Positions 17,101 through 26,433 are shown, numbered from the stretch's first letter. The stretch is DNA of 64,000 nt from Betaproteobacteria bacterium HGW-Betaproteobacteria-7 (GCA_002840765.1 PHCE01000020.1:1-64000); one strand, 5' to 3'. Translations and numbers: made by a program. The notes: generated by a model from the sequence alone, not told the origin.

Positions 17101-17791
17101 CAACCCGGCCCGGACCTGGACACCGGAGAACGCCGTCGGTATCGGCGGCGCCTACATGTGTGTGTACGGCATGGAAGGGCCCGGCGGCTATCAGTTCGTC
17201 GGTCGCACCGTGCAGATGTGGAACCGCTGGCGGAAAACCAGGGAATTCAGCCAACCCTGGCTGCTGCGCTTCTTTGACCAGGTGCGGTTCACCCCGGTGA
17301 GTGAGGAAGAACTGCTGCAATTGCGTCAGGATTTCGTCGCCGGACGGGCTTCGCTGCGCATCGAGGAAGGCACCTTCCGCCTGGCCGATTACCGGCGCTA
17401 TCTGGCCGACAATGCCACCGCTATCGCTGCCTTCAAGGAGCGGCAACAGGCCGCTTTCGACGCCGAACGGGACCGCTGGAAGGCGGCCGGCCAGGCCGAG
17501 TACATCAGCGAAGCCGATATCGCCGCGGCCGGGCCGGACAGTGAACTGGATCTGCCGGATGGGGCGTGCCTGGTGGCCAGCCACATCCCCGGCAATATCT
17601 GGAAGGTGCTGGTCGAGCCCGGTCAACAGGTCAAGGCCGGCGATACGCTGGTGATCATCGAGTCGATGAAGATGGAGTTTTCCGTCATCGCGCCCAACGA
17701 TGGCGAAGTCCTGCAGGTGTTCTGCCGGGCAGCGACACCGGTTGCCGCTGGCCAGGATTTGCTGGTCCTTCAAATTACGGGAGAGAACTGA
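14195..17791 (+). CDS. Guanidine (urea-type) carboxylase, biotin-dependent
   Basis: This 1198-residue multidomain enzyme carboxylates guanidine (or urea) with ATP and bicarbonate. Domains in order are biotin carboxylase (1-445, beginning [20 protein letters not shown], with ATP-grasp Gly-rich [12 protein letters not shown]), the carboxyltransferase region of KipI/KipA (AHS2/AHS1) type (about 460-1000), and a C-terminal biotinyl domain with ESMKMEF, Lys1159 being the biotinylation site. The ATG at 14195 gives the standard [11 protein letters not shown] start; a TTG at 14156 lies within the riboswitch linker and is rejected. Flanking DUF1989 genes and two guanidine riboswitches favour guanidine over urea as substrate. 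Confidence 0.92.
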   Translation: MFSKVLIANRGAIACRVIRTLKKLGIGSVAVYSEADANSLHVSLADEAVCIGPAPAAESYLRADKILAAAQATGAQGIHPGYGFLSENPDFSDACEAAGIAFIGPTKAQMLAFGLKHTARELAEKAGVPLLPGSGLLDDVGHARGEAARIGYPVMLKSTAGGGGIGMRLIWSEDELAEAYASVDRLARANFKEAGIYLEKYVEAARHIEVQVFGDGRGNILALGERDCSVQRRNQKVIEETPAPGLNAAQREGLAATAIRLMESIAYRSAGTVEFVMDANSGEFYFLEVNTRLQVEHGVTEEVTGVDLVEWMVLLASGDLTLPATAPAPKGASIQVRLYAEDPAKNFQPSSGLLTEVRFPAGARVETAVASGSEVPPYYDPMVAKIIVHAETRAAATDKLIAALDDTGVHGIETNLAYLRQILDGEVFRAGRQTTRYLNSFHYRPNTIDVLESGVQTSVQDWPGRVGYWDVGVPPSGPMDDVSLRAANRLIGNPEGMAGLECTMSGPTLRFNCDAVVALTGALTAASLDDVPLAFWQAHAVKAGSVLRIGAVKDAGCRTYLAIAGGFDVPDYLGSKSTFTLGQFGGHAGRTLRLGDVLHITPCTVLPASAPVAPPEYSHHWEVAVLYGPHGAPDFFTDPDIANFFATHWEIHYNSSRTGVRLIGPKPQWARTDGGEAGLHPSNIHDNAYAIGAIDFTGDMPVILGPDGPSLGGFVCPAVVIQADLWKLGQLRPGDTVQFVPVSAATAAARLKAMDAALGQPGTPLALPVIAEPETISTPVLADLPAAGDRPRVVYRQAGDAYLLVEYGPLVLDLELRFRVQALMNWLKDNPQPGIIDLTPGIRSLQLHFDARRTDRGQLLAALIAAEELLPSVDDMEVPSRTVYLPLSWDDPATKLAIEKYMQSVRKDAPWCPSNIEFIRRINGLDSIQDVFNTVFEASYLVLGLGDVYLGAPVATPVDPRHRLVTTKYNPARTWTPENAVGIGGAYMCVYGMEGPGGYQFVGRTVQMWNRWRKTREFSQPWLLRFFDQVRFTPVSEEELLQLRQDFVAGRASLRIEEGTFRLADYRRYLADNATAIAAFKERQQAAFDAERDRWKAAGQAEYISEADIAAAGPDSELDLPDGACLVASHIPGNIWKVLVEPGQQVKAGDTLVIIESMKMEFSVIAPNDGEVLQVFCRAATPVAAGQDLLVLQITGEN

Positions 17792-17792
17792 G

Positions 17793-19619
17793 ATGTCTGC
17801 GCAAAGCGCCATGAATACACCCCTGCCGACCAGCCTCGACTTCGCCACCCTGGCCGCCGCCTATCGCCGGGGTCTCAAACCGAGCGCCCTGTTTGCCCAC
17901 CTGCACGAACGCGCTGCAGCCGACTCCCACCGGGCATGGATCAGCCTGTTGCCCAAGGAGAAGCTGCTGGCCTTGGCGGTCGCCCTTGAACAGCGGTCTC
18001 CGGACGACTTGCCGCTTTACGGGCTGCCTTTTGCCATCAAGGACAATATCGACTTCGCCGGGCTGCCGACCACGGCCGGTTGCCCGGACTATTCCTATGC
18101 CCCCGAGCGGCACGCCGTCGTCATCGAGAAGCTCATCGCTGCCGGTGCGATCCCCTTGGGCAAGACCAATCTTGATCAATTTGCCACCGGCCTGAATGGC
18201 ACCCGCTCGCCCTATGGCGCCTGCCGCAATGCCTTCAAGCCGGATTACATTTCCGGCGGATCGAGTTCGGGCTCGGCCGTCAGCGTTGCCGACGGCCAAG
18301 TGAGTTTTTCCCTGGGGACCGATACGGCCGGCTCCGGTCGCGTACCGGCAGCGTTCAACAATCTGGTCGGCCTGAAGCCTACCTGCGGCGTCCTGTCGAG
18401 CAGCGGGCTGGTACCTGCCTGCCGCTCGCTCGATTCGATTTCGATCTTTGCCCTGACCGCCGCCGATGCCGGCATGGTGTTCTCGGTCGTCCAGGGTTTC
18501 GACGCCGCCGATGCCTATAGCCGCCCGCTGCAACCCCATGGCCGGCGCTTTCCGGAGGGCAGCCCATTCCGCTTCGGCGTTCCGCGGACTGACCAGCTGG
18601 CTTTCTTTGGCGATGCGGAAAATCCGGAACTGTTCGCCGACGCCGTCGCGCGCCTGAGCGCCCTGGGCGGCACGCCGGTGGAACTCGACTTTTCCCCCTT
18701 CCTCGAAACCGCCCGTCTGCTCTATGGCGGCCCCTGGGTCGCCGAGCGCTATCACGCGATCAAGGACTTCATCGAACGGCAGCCGGAGTCCGTGTTTCCG
18801 GTGACGCGCGAGATCACGCTGGGTGGCGCCAGGGCGACAGCCGTCGAGGCCTTCGATGCCCAATATCGTCTGAAGTCGCTCAAACGGCGGTGCGACGAGG
18901 CATGGCAGTTGGTGGACCTGATCATCACACCGACGGCCGGCAGTCACCCGACGATCGCCGCCGTCGAGGCCGATCCCATCCGCATCAACAGCGAGTTGGG
19001 TTACTACACCAACTTCATGAACCTGCTCGACTACTCGGCGGTCGCCGTGCCGGCGGCAATGCGTAGCGATGGCCTGCCGTTTGGCGTCACCCTTTGCGCG
19101 CCGGCGCACCAGGATCTCCCCCTGCTCGAACTGGCCGCACGCTGGCAGGAACATACGGCCTTGCCGTTGGGCGCGACTGGCCAGTCCTTGAGCCCGTCGC
19201 CCGTGAGCTTTTCCGGAATCGCCGATGGCATGGTCAGAGTTGCCGTCTGCGGCGCTCACCTTTCCGGCCTGCCGCTCAACTGGCAACTGACCGAGCGTGG
19301 TGGACGGCTCATTGGTGCCACCCGTTCGGCGCCGGAATATCGTTTCTACGCCCTGGTCGGCGGGCCACCGTTACGCCCGGGCATGGTGCGGGTCGACCAA
19401 GGCGGGGCCAAAATCGAGATGGAAGTCTGGGAGCTGCCGGCCAGCAATTTCGGCAGTTTCGTTGCCGGCATTCCTGCACCGCTGGGCATCGGCAAGGTTC
19501 GTCTTGAAGACGGCAGCCAGGTTTCCGGCTTCATTTGCGAGGGACTCGGCATCTCTGGCGGCGAAGACATCACCGCCTTCGGCGGCTGGCGAGCCTGGCT
19601 AAACCAGCGGCAAGGCTGA
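17793..19619 (+). CDS. atzF: Allophanate hydrolase
   Basis: This 608-residue amidase-signature enzyme hydrolyses allophanate to ammonia and CO2, the last step of the operon's pathway. The Ser-cisSer-Lys machinery is visible: Lys in LPFAIKDNIDFAG and the GSSSGSAVSVADG loop, followed by DTAGSGRVPAAFNNLVGLKP. The C-terminal region after about residue 465 is the AtzF-type C-terminal domain (YALVGGPPLRPGMVRV). The ATG at 17793 is two bases after the carboxylase stop, behind GGGAGAGAAC. It is probably the last gene of the transcript. Confidence 0.92.
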   Translation: MSAQSAMNTPLPTSLDFATLAAAYRRGLKPSALFAHLHERAAADSHRAWISLLPKEKLLALAVALEQRSPDDLPLYGLPFAIKDNIDFAGLPTTAGCPDYSYAPERHAVVIEKLIAAGAIPLGKTNLDQFATGLNGTRSPYGACRNAFKPDYISGGSSSGSAVSVADGQVSFSLGTDTAGSGRVPAAFNNLVGLKPTCGVLSSSGLVPACRSLDSISIFALTAADAGMVFSVVQGFDAADAYSRPLQPHGRRFPEGSPFRFGVPRTDQLAFFGDAENPELFADAVARLSALGGTPVELDFSPFLETARLLYGGPWVAERYHAIKDFIERQPESVFPVTREITLGGARATAVEAFDAQYRLKSLKRRCDEAWQLVDLIITPTAGSHPTIAAVEADPIRINSELGYYTNFMNLLDYSAVAVPAAMRSDGLPFGVTLCAPAHQDLPLLELAARWQEHTALPLGATGQSLSPSPVSFSGIADGMVRVAVCGAHLSGLPLNWQLTERGGRLIGATRSAPEYRFYALVGGPPLRPGMVRVDQGGAKIEMEVWELPASNFGSFVAGIPAPLGIGKVRLEDGSQVSGFICEGLGISGGEDITAFGGWRAWLNQRQG

Positions 19620-20121
19620 TCCGCTCGCGTCGCTTCAGGCCTGCTGCCCGTTCTCGACGCGGCGGCGCGCTCGCTCGAGCTGGCTGGCATCGCCGGTGTC
19701 GCCAAACCGATCGACGGCCGGCCGACAGCGTCGTCCGCGAAGAACTGCTGGCGGACATCCGGCGGACGGTCAGCGCCGCCGGCAGCTTCGGCACTGAAGA
19801 ACTCCGCCGCCTGGAGACGATAGAAGTGCTGTTCATGGACCCAGGGAAGCCTGCCCCACGCGCCAAAAAATCCCGGCCGACAATTGTTCAGGAAGGGTTG
19901 AAGCACTCATCCCCGCCTAGGCGGGAATGCGGACCGTGAGTATTCGACAAAACACTTCCTACTGAAATACGTCCTTAGTGTGGTGCCGTACAGAACAAAC
20001 GAGGGGATCGGCGTGACCATGGATCTGCATGTTCCGGATACGGGCCCGAGAAGATGGCTTGCCACGAGGCGCCATTCGGTGCCGCGCACTTGTTCCCAAA
20101 CTTCGAGTAAAGGATATGACC
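19620..20121 (+). other. Gene-free stretch with decayed coding traces
   Basis: About 500 bases hold no complete gene. One frame (about 19633-19700) reads LLPVLDAAARSLELAGIAGVAK, like a receiver-domain tail; another (19733-19850) reads REELLADIRRTVSAAGSFGT. Neither has a start or a full domain. They may be remnants of a lost gene. Promoter elements for the downstream DUF2383 gene must lie near 20000-20100. Confidence 0.35.
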
Positions 20122-20568
20122 ATGAATAACGACGACGTAGTATCGACGCTGAATGACCTGATTGAAACCAGCAAGGATGGCGAATACGGCTTTCGCTCTT
20201 GCGCCGACCATGCTGAATCGCCAGAACTGAAGACACTTTTCAATAGCCGCGCCGAGGATTGCCAAAAGGCGGCCCGGGAATTACAGGAACAAGTCGTCAA
20301 GTTCGGCGGCGAGCCGGACACCAGCGGCAGCGCCACGGGTGCCCTGCACCGAGGCTGGGTGGCGATTCGCAGCACGCTTAGCACCTACGACGACCTGGCC
20401 GTTCTCGAGGAGTGCGAGCGCGGCGAGGACACCGCAGTGGAGAGCTACGAGGAAGCATTGCATGAACAATTGCCGGAATCTGTGCGCCAACTGGTCGAAC
20501 GGCACTACCAGGGTGTCCAGCGCAATCACGCCCTAATCCACCAGCTACGTGACGCCCGGAAAAGCTGA
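20122..20568 (+). CDS. DUF2383/PA2169-type four-helix bundle protein
   Basis: This 148-residue, mostly helical acidic protein has the DUF2383 pattern: VVSTLNDLIETSKDGEYGFR, then LKTLFNSRAEDCQKAARELQ, and a C-terminal helix ending HYQGVQRNHALIHQLRD. The family is ferritin-like and often found with stress genes; the biochemical role is unknown. An ATG at 20116 is also in frame, but 20122 is better spaced from AAAGGA. Confidence 0.8.
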   Translation: MNNDDVVSTLNDLIETSKDGEYGFRSCADHAESPELKTLFNSRAEDCQKAARELQEQVVKFGGEPDTSGSATGALHRGWVAIRSTLSTYDDLAVLEECERGEDTAVESYEEALHEQLPESVRQLVERHYQGVQRNHALIHQLRDARKS

Positions 20569-20694
20569 ATTGAAGCCGTCACTCTCAGGAGTTTGGAGGG
20601 GAATCCAGCCAGGCTCCGTCACGGCTTCACGCAGCACTTCCGACCTTGAGCTTCGTCGATGAGTTCTTGCCTCACGTAGCGGCGGAGTCAGGCC

Positions 20695-21660
20695 TTGCCA
20701 GATCCAGAGTTCAAGGGCTGTATCGTCATCGGTGCCGGCCCGGCCGGCATGACTGCGGCGCTGTACCTCAACAGGTTCCACCGCGACGTGACCGTGCTCG
20801 ATGCCGGCAACAGCCGCGCGCGCTGGATTCCGCGCACCCACAACTGCCCGGGCTTTCCGGGCGGGCTGAGTGGCGATGAATTACTCGAGCGCCTGCGCAC
20901 CCAGGCAGTGGATTACGGCACCAAGGTGACCCAGGCCACGGCGTCGCGGTTGGAGCGCGTGGACGGTGGTTTCCGGGTGACGGACACTCGGGGCGAGCAA
21001 TACTATGGACGTACGGTGCTGCTGGCGACCGGGATCGAGGATGTACTGCCGCCGCATCCCTGGATGGAAGAGGCGATCGACTGCAGGGCGCTGCGCTTGT
21101 GTGCCATCTGTGATGGCTTCGAGGCCAGCGATGACGATCTGGCGGTGTATGGACCACTGCGTTCAGCGTTCGAACATGCCAGGTTCATGCGCACCTATTC
21201 GGCGACGGTGACGCTGGTGCAGAGTGACGACGAGCCAGTGGATGCACAGCTGCGGCAGAGTGCGGAAGGCTGGGGCATTGCGTTGATGACGAAGCCACTT
21301 GAGCTGCTATTCGATGGCAGGCGCTGTGGCTTCATCGACGCGAGCGGTGAGCGTCGCGACTTTGACACCATCTACCCGGTTCTGGGCAGTCGCTCGCAAG
21401 CGACGCTGGCCATCGCGCTGGGGGCGAGCGTGGACAAGGAAAACCAACTGGTGGTGGCCGCCAACCAGATGACCTCGATCGATGGTCTATATGCAATCGG
21501 CGACGTGGTCAGTGCACTGAACCAGATCTCGGTAGCGGAGGGGCACGCGGCCGTCGCCGCCACCACCATCCACAACGTGCTGCCGCGTAACCTGCGCGAA
21601 GCGACGAGCCCGATGCCCCAGCGAGCGCCAATACCCCGCCGCATTACCGATGATGATTAG
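20695..21660 (+). CDS. Thioredoxin reductase-like FAD/NAD(P)H flavoprotein
   Basis: This 321-residue two-dinucleotide-fold flavoprotein has an FAD motif CIVIGAGPAGMTAALYL at the N-terminus, a redox pair CAICDG (canonical family CATCDG), and a C-terminal FAD block GLYAIGDVVSALNQISVAEGHAAVAAT. The NAD(P)H-binding GxGxxA motif expected after the CxxC is degenerate (LAVYGPLRSAFEHARF), so nucleotide use may differ from true thioredoxin reductase. Start at TTG 20695 is the best available; no thioredoxin gene is nearby. Confidence 0.8.
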   Translation: MPDPEFKGCIVIGAGPAGMTAALYLNRFHRDVTVLDAGNSRARWIPRTHNCPGFPGGLSGDELLERLRTQAVDYGTKVTQATASRLERVDGGFRVTDTRGEQYYGRTVLLATGIEDVLPPHPWMEEAIDCRALRLCAICDGFEASDDDLAVYGPLRSAFEHARFMRTYSATVTLVQSDDEPVDAQLRQSAEGWGIALMTKPLELLFDGRRCGFIDASGERRDFDTIYPVLGSRSQATLAIALGASVDKENQLVVAANQMTSIDGLYAIGDVVSALNQISVAEGHAAVAATTIHNVLPRNLREATSPMPQRAPIPRRITDDD

Positions 21661-21779
21661 CCCGGCTCGCGGCCAGCGCAGTGAGGCAAACCCTACCTGT
21701 CCTTGGGCAGCAACCCGGTAAGCACCTTCGTTTAGCACACGTGTGCCGGACTTCCCCCTGCTTGCTCTGGAATGCCCTA

Positions 21780-23852
21780 TCAGCTCACCTCGAAACTGCG
21801 GACTTCGAATAGCGCCTCCGCCAGACCCATCTCGCCGCCTTCGAGGAGTTTGTCCACCAGATGCGCGGTCAGCGATTTGAGGCCGGCCAGAATGTCCCTG
21901 GTTTCGGCATACAGGCGCTCACTCTGTTCTTCCATGATGCTGCGCGTTTCCTCGTCCACGCCACTGCTATTGCCCTGGCCGTCACGAGCGAGGGCGCCAA
22001 AGTTGAGGCGGGTTTTGCGGTACATGCCCATTTCGGCCACGGCATGGTGCAACAGCTTCGTCACCCGGGTGATGTCGTTGTGCGCCCCGTTGGTCGTGCC
22101 CTCCTCGCCAAAGAACAGTTCCTCATTGGCCATGCCGCCGAGCAGCACGCGGACATCGTGTTCAATGTCGCCTTTGGTCTTCAGCAGGTTGGTACCCTGC
22201 TTGTGGAACACGAAGCCCAGGGCATTGTTGCGCGGGTTGGCCTTGAGAGAAATCTTGATGGTCTTCATGTCGGCCAGTATCAGTTCCCAGTCGTCGTTGG
22301 TACGCTTGCGCTCGTGCGCCAAATCGACAAGGAAATGGCCCCACTCGTGCACGGCAATGATGCGGCGATCACGCTCCCTCTCCAGCGTGGTGTCGGTGTT
22401 CACGTTGCCTACCAGAACCCGCTCGGCAGCCTGCATCAGGGTGTCGGCGCCGATCATGCTGCCGGCCTGAACGGCCGTGATTCCAGCCTGGTTCACGATC
22501 GTCTCCAGGTCAGCCGGACTGCGGCCCTCGGTCACGGCCACCAGATGGCGCAGATCCAGGTCGGGGAGTACTTTCTCGGCACGCCCGGCCAGGTAGCGGC
22601 CAATGATGGCCAGCCGCTCTTCCCGGTTCGGCATGCGAAAGTCCACCTTCATCTGGAAGCGACGGAGCATGGCTTCATCCATCTGCATCGTTTCACTGTT
22701 GAAGTTGCTCGCCACGATCCAGATAATCTCGGCTTCGTTCACGCTGCGCACGCCGTCGAGCACGGACAGAAGCGTGTTCGCGGTGTCGTCGTCGAACTTG
22801 CGGCGACCGCCGCGCTTCATGAACAGATCTTGCGCCTCATCCAGAAAGACGATGCATTTCTTGCGCCGCCGGGCCATTGCCATGATGCGGCTCAGCGTGT
22901 TCGCGCCGCCGGCAACGAAGCCTGTTTCCAGGTTGGCGGCGGAGTGGAACAGGATAGGCAGCCCCAGTTCCTTGGCCAGGTAGCTGGCCAGCTTGGTTTT
23001 GCCCGTGCCCGCCGGGCCGCTGAACATGACGTTGAAGGGTTTGACGATCCCGTATTCGGCATATTCGGCGCGGCGTTGATACTGGTCCTTGATCTGGGCC
23101 ACTTCCGCCTTGATGTCATCCATGCCCACCAGATCGTCAATGGAGCCTTGTACCTGCGTCGGCTCGATGAACTTGAGCGACTTGAACTGGCCCTTGAAAT
23201 GGAGGTACAGGAACGTCAGCAGGCCCAGCGTCAATGCGCCTGAAAGCACGCCGCTGACGGCCGCCTTCCAGGCATCCTTTTCGGATTGCGGACGCGCGTT
23301 GGCAAAGCGCTGGTCCAGGCGCTCGAATACTTCGAGGTGGGCGGGGCTCAGTTCGCCGCGGGGAATGAAAACCAGCTTGCTACCCCACGGCGCGGTGACC
23401 GCTTTGTCGGTGAATATCCTGGTCTCCAGGTCACTGGGGTAATACGCGTACTGCCTGGCCTCCGACTCGACCAGGATCATGCGCTCCGACACGTTCCACA
23501 TCAGCGGCTCGTAGATCACGGCGATGCGCGCCACCGGGTGGGTTTCAATAAAGTCCAGCACCGAGCCAGCACCGAATACAACAGGCAGCCTGTCATCCAG
23601 CGACCACACACCCTCTCCAGCTTTGCCGGCAACGGCCATAGCCTCGACTTGCCGGGCGACGGCCGCCTGTTTGCTGATGAGAGAGACTGAATAGATGCCG
23701 CTGAGCAGAATCAAGGCAGCCATGGCCAATACCCCCAGCCTGACCAGCAAGGACTGAATCACGAACCAGTCCAGCAAGCGGCTGGCGGACTTTCTCACAG
23801 CGAGCCAAGGAACTGCCAGAGCCGGGGCACTGCGTTTCGATCCATTCAACAT
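21780..23852 (-). CDS. Divergent membrane-anchored FtsH-like AAA+ metalloprotease
   Basis: This is a 690-residue protein. Two membrane segments (about residues 30-55 and 200-220) flank a periplasmic part. An AAA+ module follows with Walker A SGPAGTGKT, Walker B CIVFLDEAQD and arginine-finger region DEAMLRRF. The C-terminal M41 peptidase domain has HEWGH instead of FtsH HEAGH, and the third zinc ligand region is HNDITRVTKLLHHAV. All catalytic residues are therefore kept. The ATG at 23852 follows GAGG; an upstream start at 23897 is less likely. It is clearly a paralogue rather than the housekeeping FtsH. It probably degrades a specific membrane or stress substrate (inference). Confidence 0.85.
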   Translation of the reverse strand: MLNGSKRSAPALAVPWLAVRKSASRLLDWFVIQSLLVRLGVLAMAALILLSGIYSVSLISKQAAVARQVEAMAVAGKAGEGVWSLDDRLPVVFGAGSVLDFIETHPVARIAVIYEPLMWNVSERMILVESEARQYAYYPSDLETRIFTDKAVTAPWGSKLVFIPRGELSPAHLEVFERLDQRFANARPQSEKDAWKAAVSGVLSGALTLGLLTFLYLHFKGQFKSLKFIEPTQVQGSIDDLVGMDDIKAEVAQIKDQYQRRAEYAEYGIVKPFNVMFSGPAGTGKTKLASYLAKELGLPILFHSAANLETGFVAGGANTLSRIMAMARRRKKCIVFLDEAQDLFMKRGGRRKFDDDTANTLLSVLDGVRSVNEAEIIWIVASNFNSETMQMDEAMLRRFQMKVDFRMPNREERLAIIGRYLAGRAEKVLPDLDLRHLVAVTEGRSPADLETIVNQAGITAVQAGSMIGADTLMQAAERVLVGNVNTDTTLERERDRRIIAVHEWGHFLVDLAHERKRTNDDWELILADMKTIKISLKANPRNNALGFVFHKQGTNLLKTKGDIEHDVRVLLGGMANEELFFGEEGTTNGAHNDITRVTKLLHHAVAEMGMYRKTRLNFGALARDGQGNSSGVDEETRSIMEEQSERLYAETRDILAGLKSLTAHLVDKLLEGGEMGLAEALFEVRSFEVS

Positions 23853-24162
23853 AGCGATCCTCAGTGGGGCGCTACGCCATGTTCCCGAGCCGGACACACA
23901 TGTATCACGAACGCCAAAGCGAAGCCTGTTTCAAGCGTCAGAAAAGGGACGTGCCCCGTTGATAGAGACATCCCGACGCTGGATTTGAGTCCGCTTCCGT
24001 CATCGAGGTTCCGCCTGCTTGCAGGGACATGAAGCTATCGTGACCTATGTGCGCGGCCAAACAGAGCGCCCCGGCAGTAAAGGGTACAAATGAGCCGTGT
24101 CTGGTGGTTTGCTTCAGGCACGTCATTTTTTAAAACTACCACCCTCATGAAAGGGATGCCTC
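23853..24162. other. Intergenic region between divergent genes
   Basis: About 310 bases separate the FtsH-like gene (minus) and the 24-residue membrane peptide gene (plus). I see no RNA element or repeat. The segment 24127-24160 carries the ribosome binding site (AAAGGGATG) of the small gene. Confidence 0.4.
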
Positions 24163-24237
24163 ATGAACAACATCGTCTACATTGTCGGCGCAATCGTAAT
24201 CGTCCTTGTGGTCTTGTCATATTTCGGATTGCGCTGA
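24163..24237 (+). CDS. 24-residue single-helix membrane peptide
   Basis: The frame encodes MNNIVYIVGAIVIVLVVLSY then FGLR and stop. It is one hydrophobic helix with an Arg at the end, after AAAGGGATGCCTC. The form (Asn-rich start, Val/Ile helix, FGLR end) recurs as an unannotated small protein in many proteobacteria. The role is unknown; a membrane stress or complex-modulating peptide is possible. Confidence 0.65.
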   Translation: MNNIVYIVGAIVIVLVVLSYFGLR

Positions 24238-24444
24238 AGCAACCGATCCTCGAATCGTAGTGCCGGTTCATCGCGCCAAGCGGGCCAGCGTCTCAGGCGC
24301 CACATGCAAGGCCAAGCGTGCAGCGCGAATCCTTGGGGTCCGGTGCGATCGGACCGGGAGCGGAGGCTTCGATTTCCTGCTTGAAACCGCGGTCATATTC
24401 CAGCCCGAACATCTAGCGCAGATGCTCGTCATCGGTCGGACTGG

Positions 24445-24588
24445 ATCGAACTGAACGAAGCCATCGCCGCCCAGACCCTGGCGGTCATGCGCCACCTCGA
24501 GATCAATCCGGCCAAGGTCAATCCGCTGGGCGGCGCCATCACCCTCGGCCACCAGCTCGGCGCTGCCGGCGTCTTCGAACGGGCTTAA
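24445..24588 (+). pseudogene. Remnant of an acetyl-CoA acetyltransferase (thiolase) C-terminus
   Basis: The frame reads [20 protein letters not shown] then [20 protein letters not shown] and stops. It matches the thiolase C-terminal signature (ELNEAFAAQ ... NxxGGAIALGHPLGASG) but ends before the C-terminal catalytic Cys region, and everything upstream is missing. It is a degraded fragment in the scar zone before tsdA. Confidence 0.7.
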
Positions 24589-24599
24589 GCGGCCGCAGC

Positions 24600-24633
24600 A
24601 AACCTGGCCGGGGCCTCTGCGGAGGCCCGGTTT
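24600..24633 (+). terminator. GC-rich hairpin after the thiolase remnant
   Basis: GGGCCTC (24611-24617) pairs with GAGGCCC (24622-24628) around a TGCG loop, with AAACC/GGTTT flanking. It looks like the old terminator of the lost thiolase gene; only a short T run follows. Confidence 0.45.
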
Positions 24634-24670
24634 GCATTTGGACGGGAGTCGCAGAGCCAGGAAACCAGGA

Positions 24671-24722
24671 CCGTGCATCCCCGGCACGTCCAACAGCATG
24701 ATGCCGCCGCGATTATCGATCT
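24671..24722 (-). pseudogene. Short duplicated tail of the YeeE/YedE gene
   Basis: The minus strand reads KIDNRGGIMLLDVPGM, closely matching KIGNRGGIMLPDVLGV in the transporter half-gene at 27057-27614. At the DNA level the stretch CAGCATGATGCCGCC is shared exactly. It abuts the 3' end of tsdA, so it marks a local duplication or rearrangement break. Confidence 0.55.
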
Positions 24723-25789
24723 TCCGCCTTGTCGAAAAGACGTCGGCCATTCGGCGTGATGAGCCGTTCCGGTTCAGCAGAACGTGCCTTGAAAGGCTTC
24801 GGCGCGCCGCTGGCGCCGAGCACTTTGCCCGCCACCTCGCGGCCGTACATCGAATCCTCGGTGGCGTGGAAATCCTGCCGGGTGCCCTGCACGCTGCCGG
24901 TATAGCGCGGGTCTTGCGGCCGTTCATGGCTGTTCATGTACAACGCCACGTCCCACGCCTGCTGGTCGGTCAGCGTGCCCGGCAGAGCGAGCGGCATGTT
25001 GGCCTTGACGAAGGCAGCGGCGTTGCTGATACGCCCCATGCCGGCGCCCCAGTTGAACGAGTCCGCGCCCCAGAGCGCCGGGAACACCGCGTAGCCGTCC
25101 GGCGCACGCTGGCCGGCGCCATCGGCGCCGTGGCAGAGCACGCAATTATCGGCATAGACCGTCTCACCGCGGGCGAAGTCGGCCATTTGCGCTGGCGGCG
25201 CCAGGCGCGGGTAGCCGCGGCCGGCGATGTTCGGGTCGAGCGTAGCTCCAGACGCCAGCCAGTACGCGTAGCTCTCCAGCGCCACCAGCTCGGGCGCGCC
25301 GAGCGGTGGCGCCCGTCCGTTCATGCTGTACTCGAAGCAGCCTTGCAGGCGCTGCTGAAACGTGGTGATGCTCTTGGTCTTGCTGCGGTAAGCGGGGTAG
25401 CTGACAAACGCGGCCCACAATGGTGAAGAGTCCGCCAGACGTCCGGCATCGAGGTGGCAACTGACACAGCGCAAACTGTTGCCGACGTACGCGGGCGCGG
25501 CGCGGGGCGTATCGACGAAAATTTCCCGGCCACGACGGACCGCGTCACCGAACTCGCCCGCCGGTATCTCGCTTTCCGCAGGCGGCTGGAAGGCCGCGCT
25601 GGCGCCTGTCCGGGCAGCCGGCGCAGCGAGTTCGGTGCGCGTTGGATCGCCCGTCAGGTCATTTGCTGCTCGCCGTGCCGAGGCCTGCCTGCCCACGTTG
25701 TCGAACACACCGCCGGCATAGAGGCCCACGGCAATCACCAGCGCCGCCAGCGCACCGCCGAGATAGAGTTGTCGCCGAGCCGCGCTCAT
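24713..25789 (-). CDS. tsdA: Thiosulfate dehydrogenase, diheme cytochrome c (TsdA)
   Basis: This 358-residue periplasmic diheme cytochrome c, anchored or secreted through residues 9-27, joins two thiosulfates to tetrathionate (or the reverse). Heme sites are CVSCH (108-112) and CVLCH (216-220). The rare Cys axial ligand of the active-site heme is present as QGCFEYSMNGR (Cys151). Family blocks include YVGNSLRCVSCHLDAGR, WGADSFNWGAGMGRISNAA and DVALYMNSHERPQDPR. The ATG at 25789 overlaps the tsdB stop. An upstream in-frame extension is rejected because it lies inside tsdB. Confidence 0.9.
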   Translation of the reverse strand: MSAARRQLYLGGALAALVIAVGLYAGGVFDNVGRQASARRAANDLTGDPTRTELAAPAARTGASAAFQPPAESEIPAGEFGDAVRRGREIFVDTPRAAPAYVGNSLRCVSCHLDAGRLADSSPLWAAFVSYPAYRSKTKSITTFQQRLQGCFEYSMNGRAPPLGAPELVALESYAYWLASGATLDPNIAGRGYPRLAPPAQMADFARGETVYADNCVLCHGADGAGQRAPDGYAVFPALWGADSFNWGAGMGRISNAAAFVKANMPLALPGTLTDQQAWDVALYMNSHERPQDPRYTGSVQGTRQDFHATEDSMYGREVAGKVLGASGAPKPFKARSAEPERLITPNGRRLFDKAEDR

Positions 25790-26433
25790 TGAGCGGCCCT
25801 CGCAGGCAGCGCGGCGTAGTGATCGGCAACTGCGCGCAACTCGGCCGCCGACAGCTTCTTGGCTACGGCGGCCATCAGCCCCTGCGGACCGGGTGGTCGG
25901 GCGCCGGTTTTCCACGCCGCCAACTGGTTGGCGAGATAGGTCGCGCTCTGCCCGGTCAGGGCCGGAAAGTCGTGGCCCACGCCGCGCCCACCCGGGCCGT
26001 GACATTGCTCACAGGCCGGCAGCTTGTCGGCCCAGCGGCCACGGGTGGCCAGCGTAGCGCCGACCGAGTCCGGCGTCGGCATTGGTGCAGGCGCCGATTT
26101 GAGGGTTGCGACCGGTACCGGCAATGCGGCGTAGTAGGCCGAGACCTCAACACGTTCGGCAACCGACAAGGCCTTGGCGATTGGCATCATCACAGCATTG
26201 ACGCGCGTACCGTCGGCGAAGGCGGCCAGCTGGCGTTGCAGGTAGGTCGCGCCCAAGCCCGCCAGGCGGGGAAAACCGGCTGGCGCGCTGCCCTCGCCGG
26301 CAGCGCCATGGCAGATCTGACAGGCCGGGGCAGCCTCGGCGCCCGTCTTGGCGATCGCCGCGCCGTCGGCATGACAGTTGATGCTCAGCATCAGGCCCAC
26401 GCCAAATCCGCAAACATGCCATCCGGTGATCAT
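25786..26433 (-). CDS. tsdB: Diheme cytochrome c, TsdB-type electron acceptor
   Basis: This 215-residue cytochrome has an N-terminal signal (ITGWHVCGFGVGLMLSINCHADG) and two c-type repeats with CQICH and CEQCH, each followed by the cytochrome c4-like pattern FPRLAGLGATYLQRQLAAF / FPALTGQSATYLANQLAAW. It precedes and overlaps tsdA (ATGA), as in bacteria where TsdB takes electrons from TsdA. The open frame continues upstream to 26772, but that part is the tail of a decayed DUF1264 gene, so the ATG at 26433 is used. Confidence 0.85.
   Translation of the reverse strand: MITGWHVCGFGVGLMLSINCHADGAAIAKTGAEAAPACQICHGAAGEGSAPAGFPRLAGLGATYLQRQLAAFADGTRVNAVMMPIAKALSVAERVEVSAYYAALPVPVATLKSAPAPMPTPDSVGATLATRGRWADKLPACEQCHGPGGRGVGHDFPALTGQSATYLANQLAAWKTGARPPGPQGLMAAVAKKLSAAELRAVADHYAALPARAAQ

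Noticed and set aside
12643..17791. Reading this operon as urea degradation
   Set aside because: Two guanidine riboswitch classes and the DUF1989 pair fit guanidine better; urea remains possible as a side substrate.
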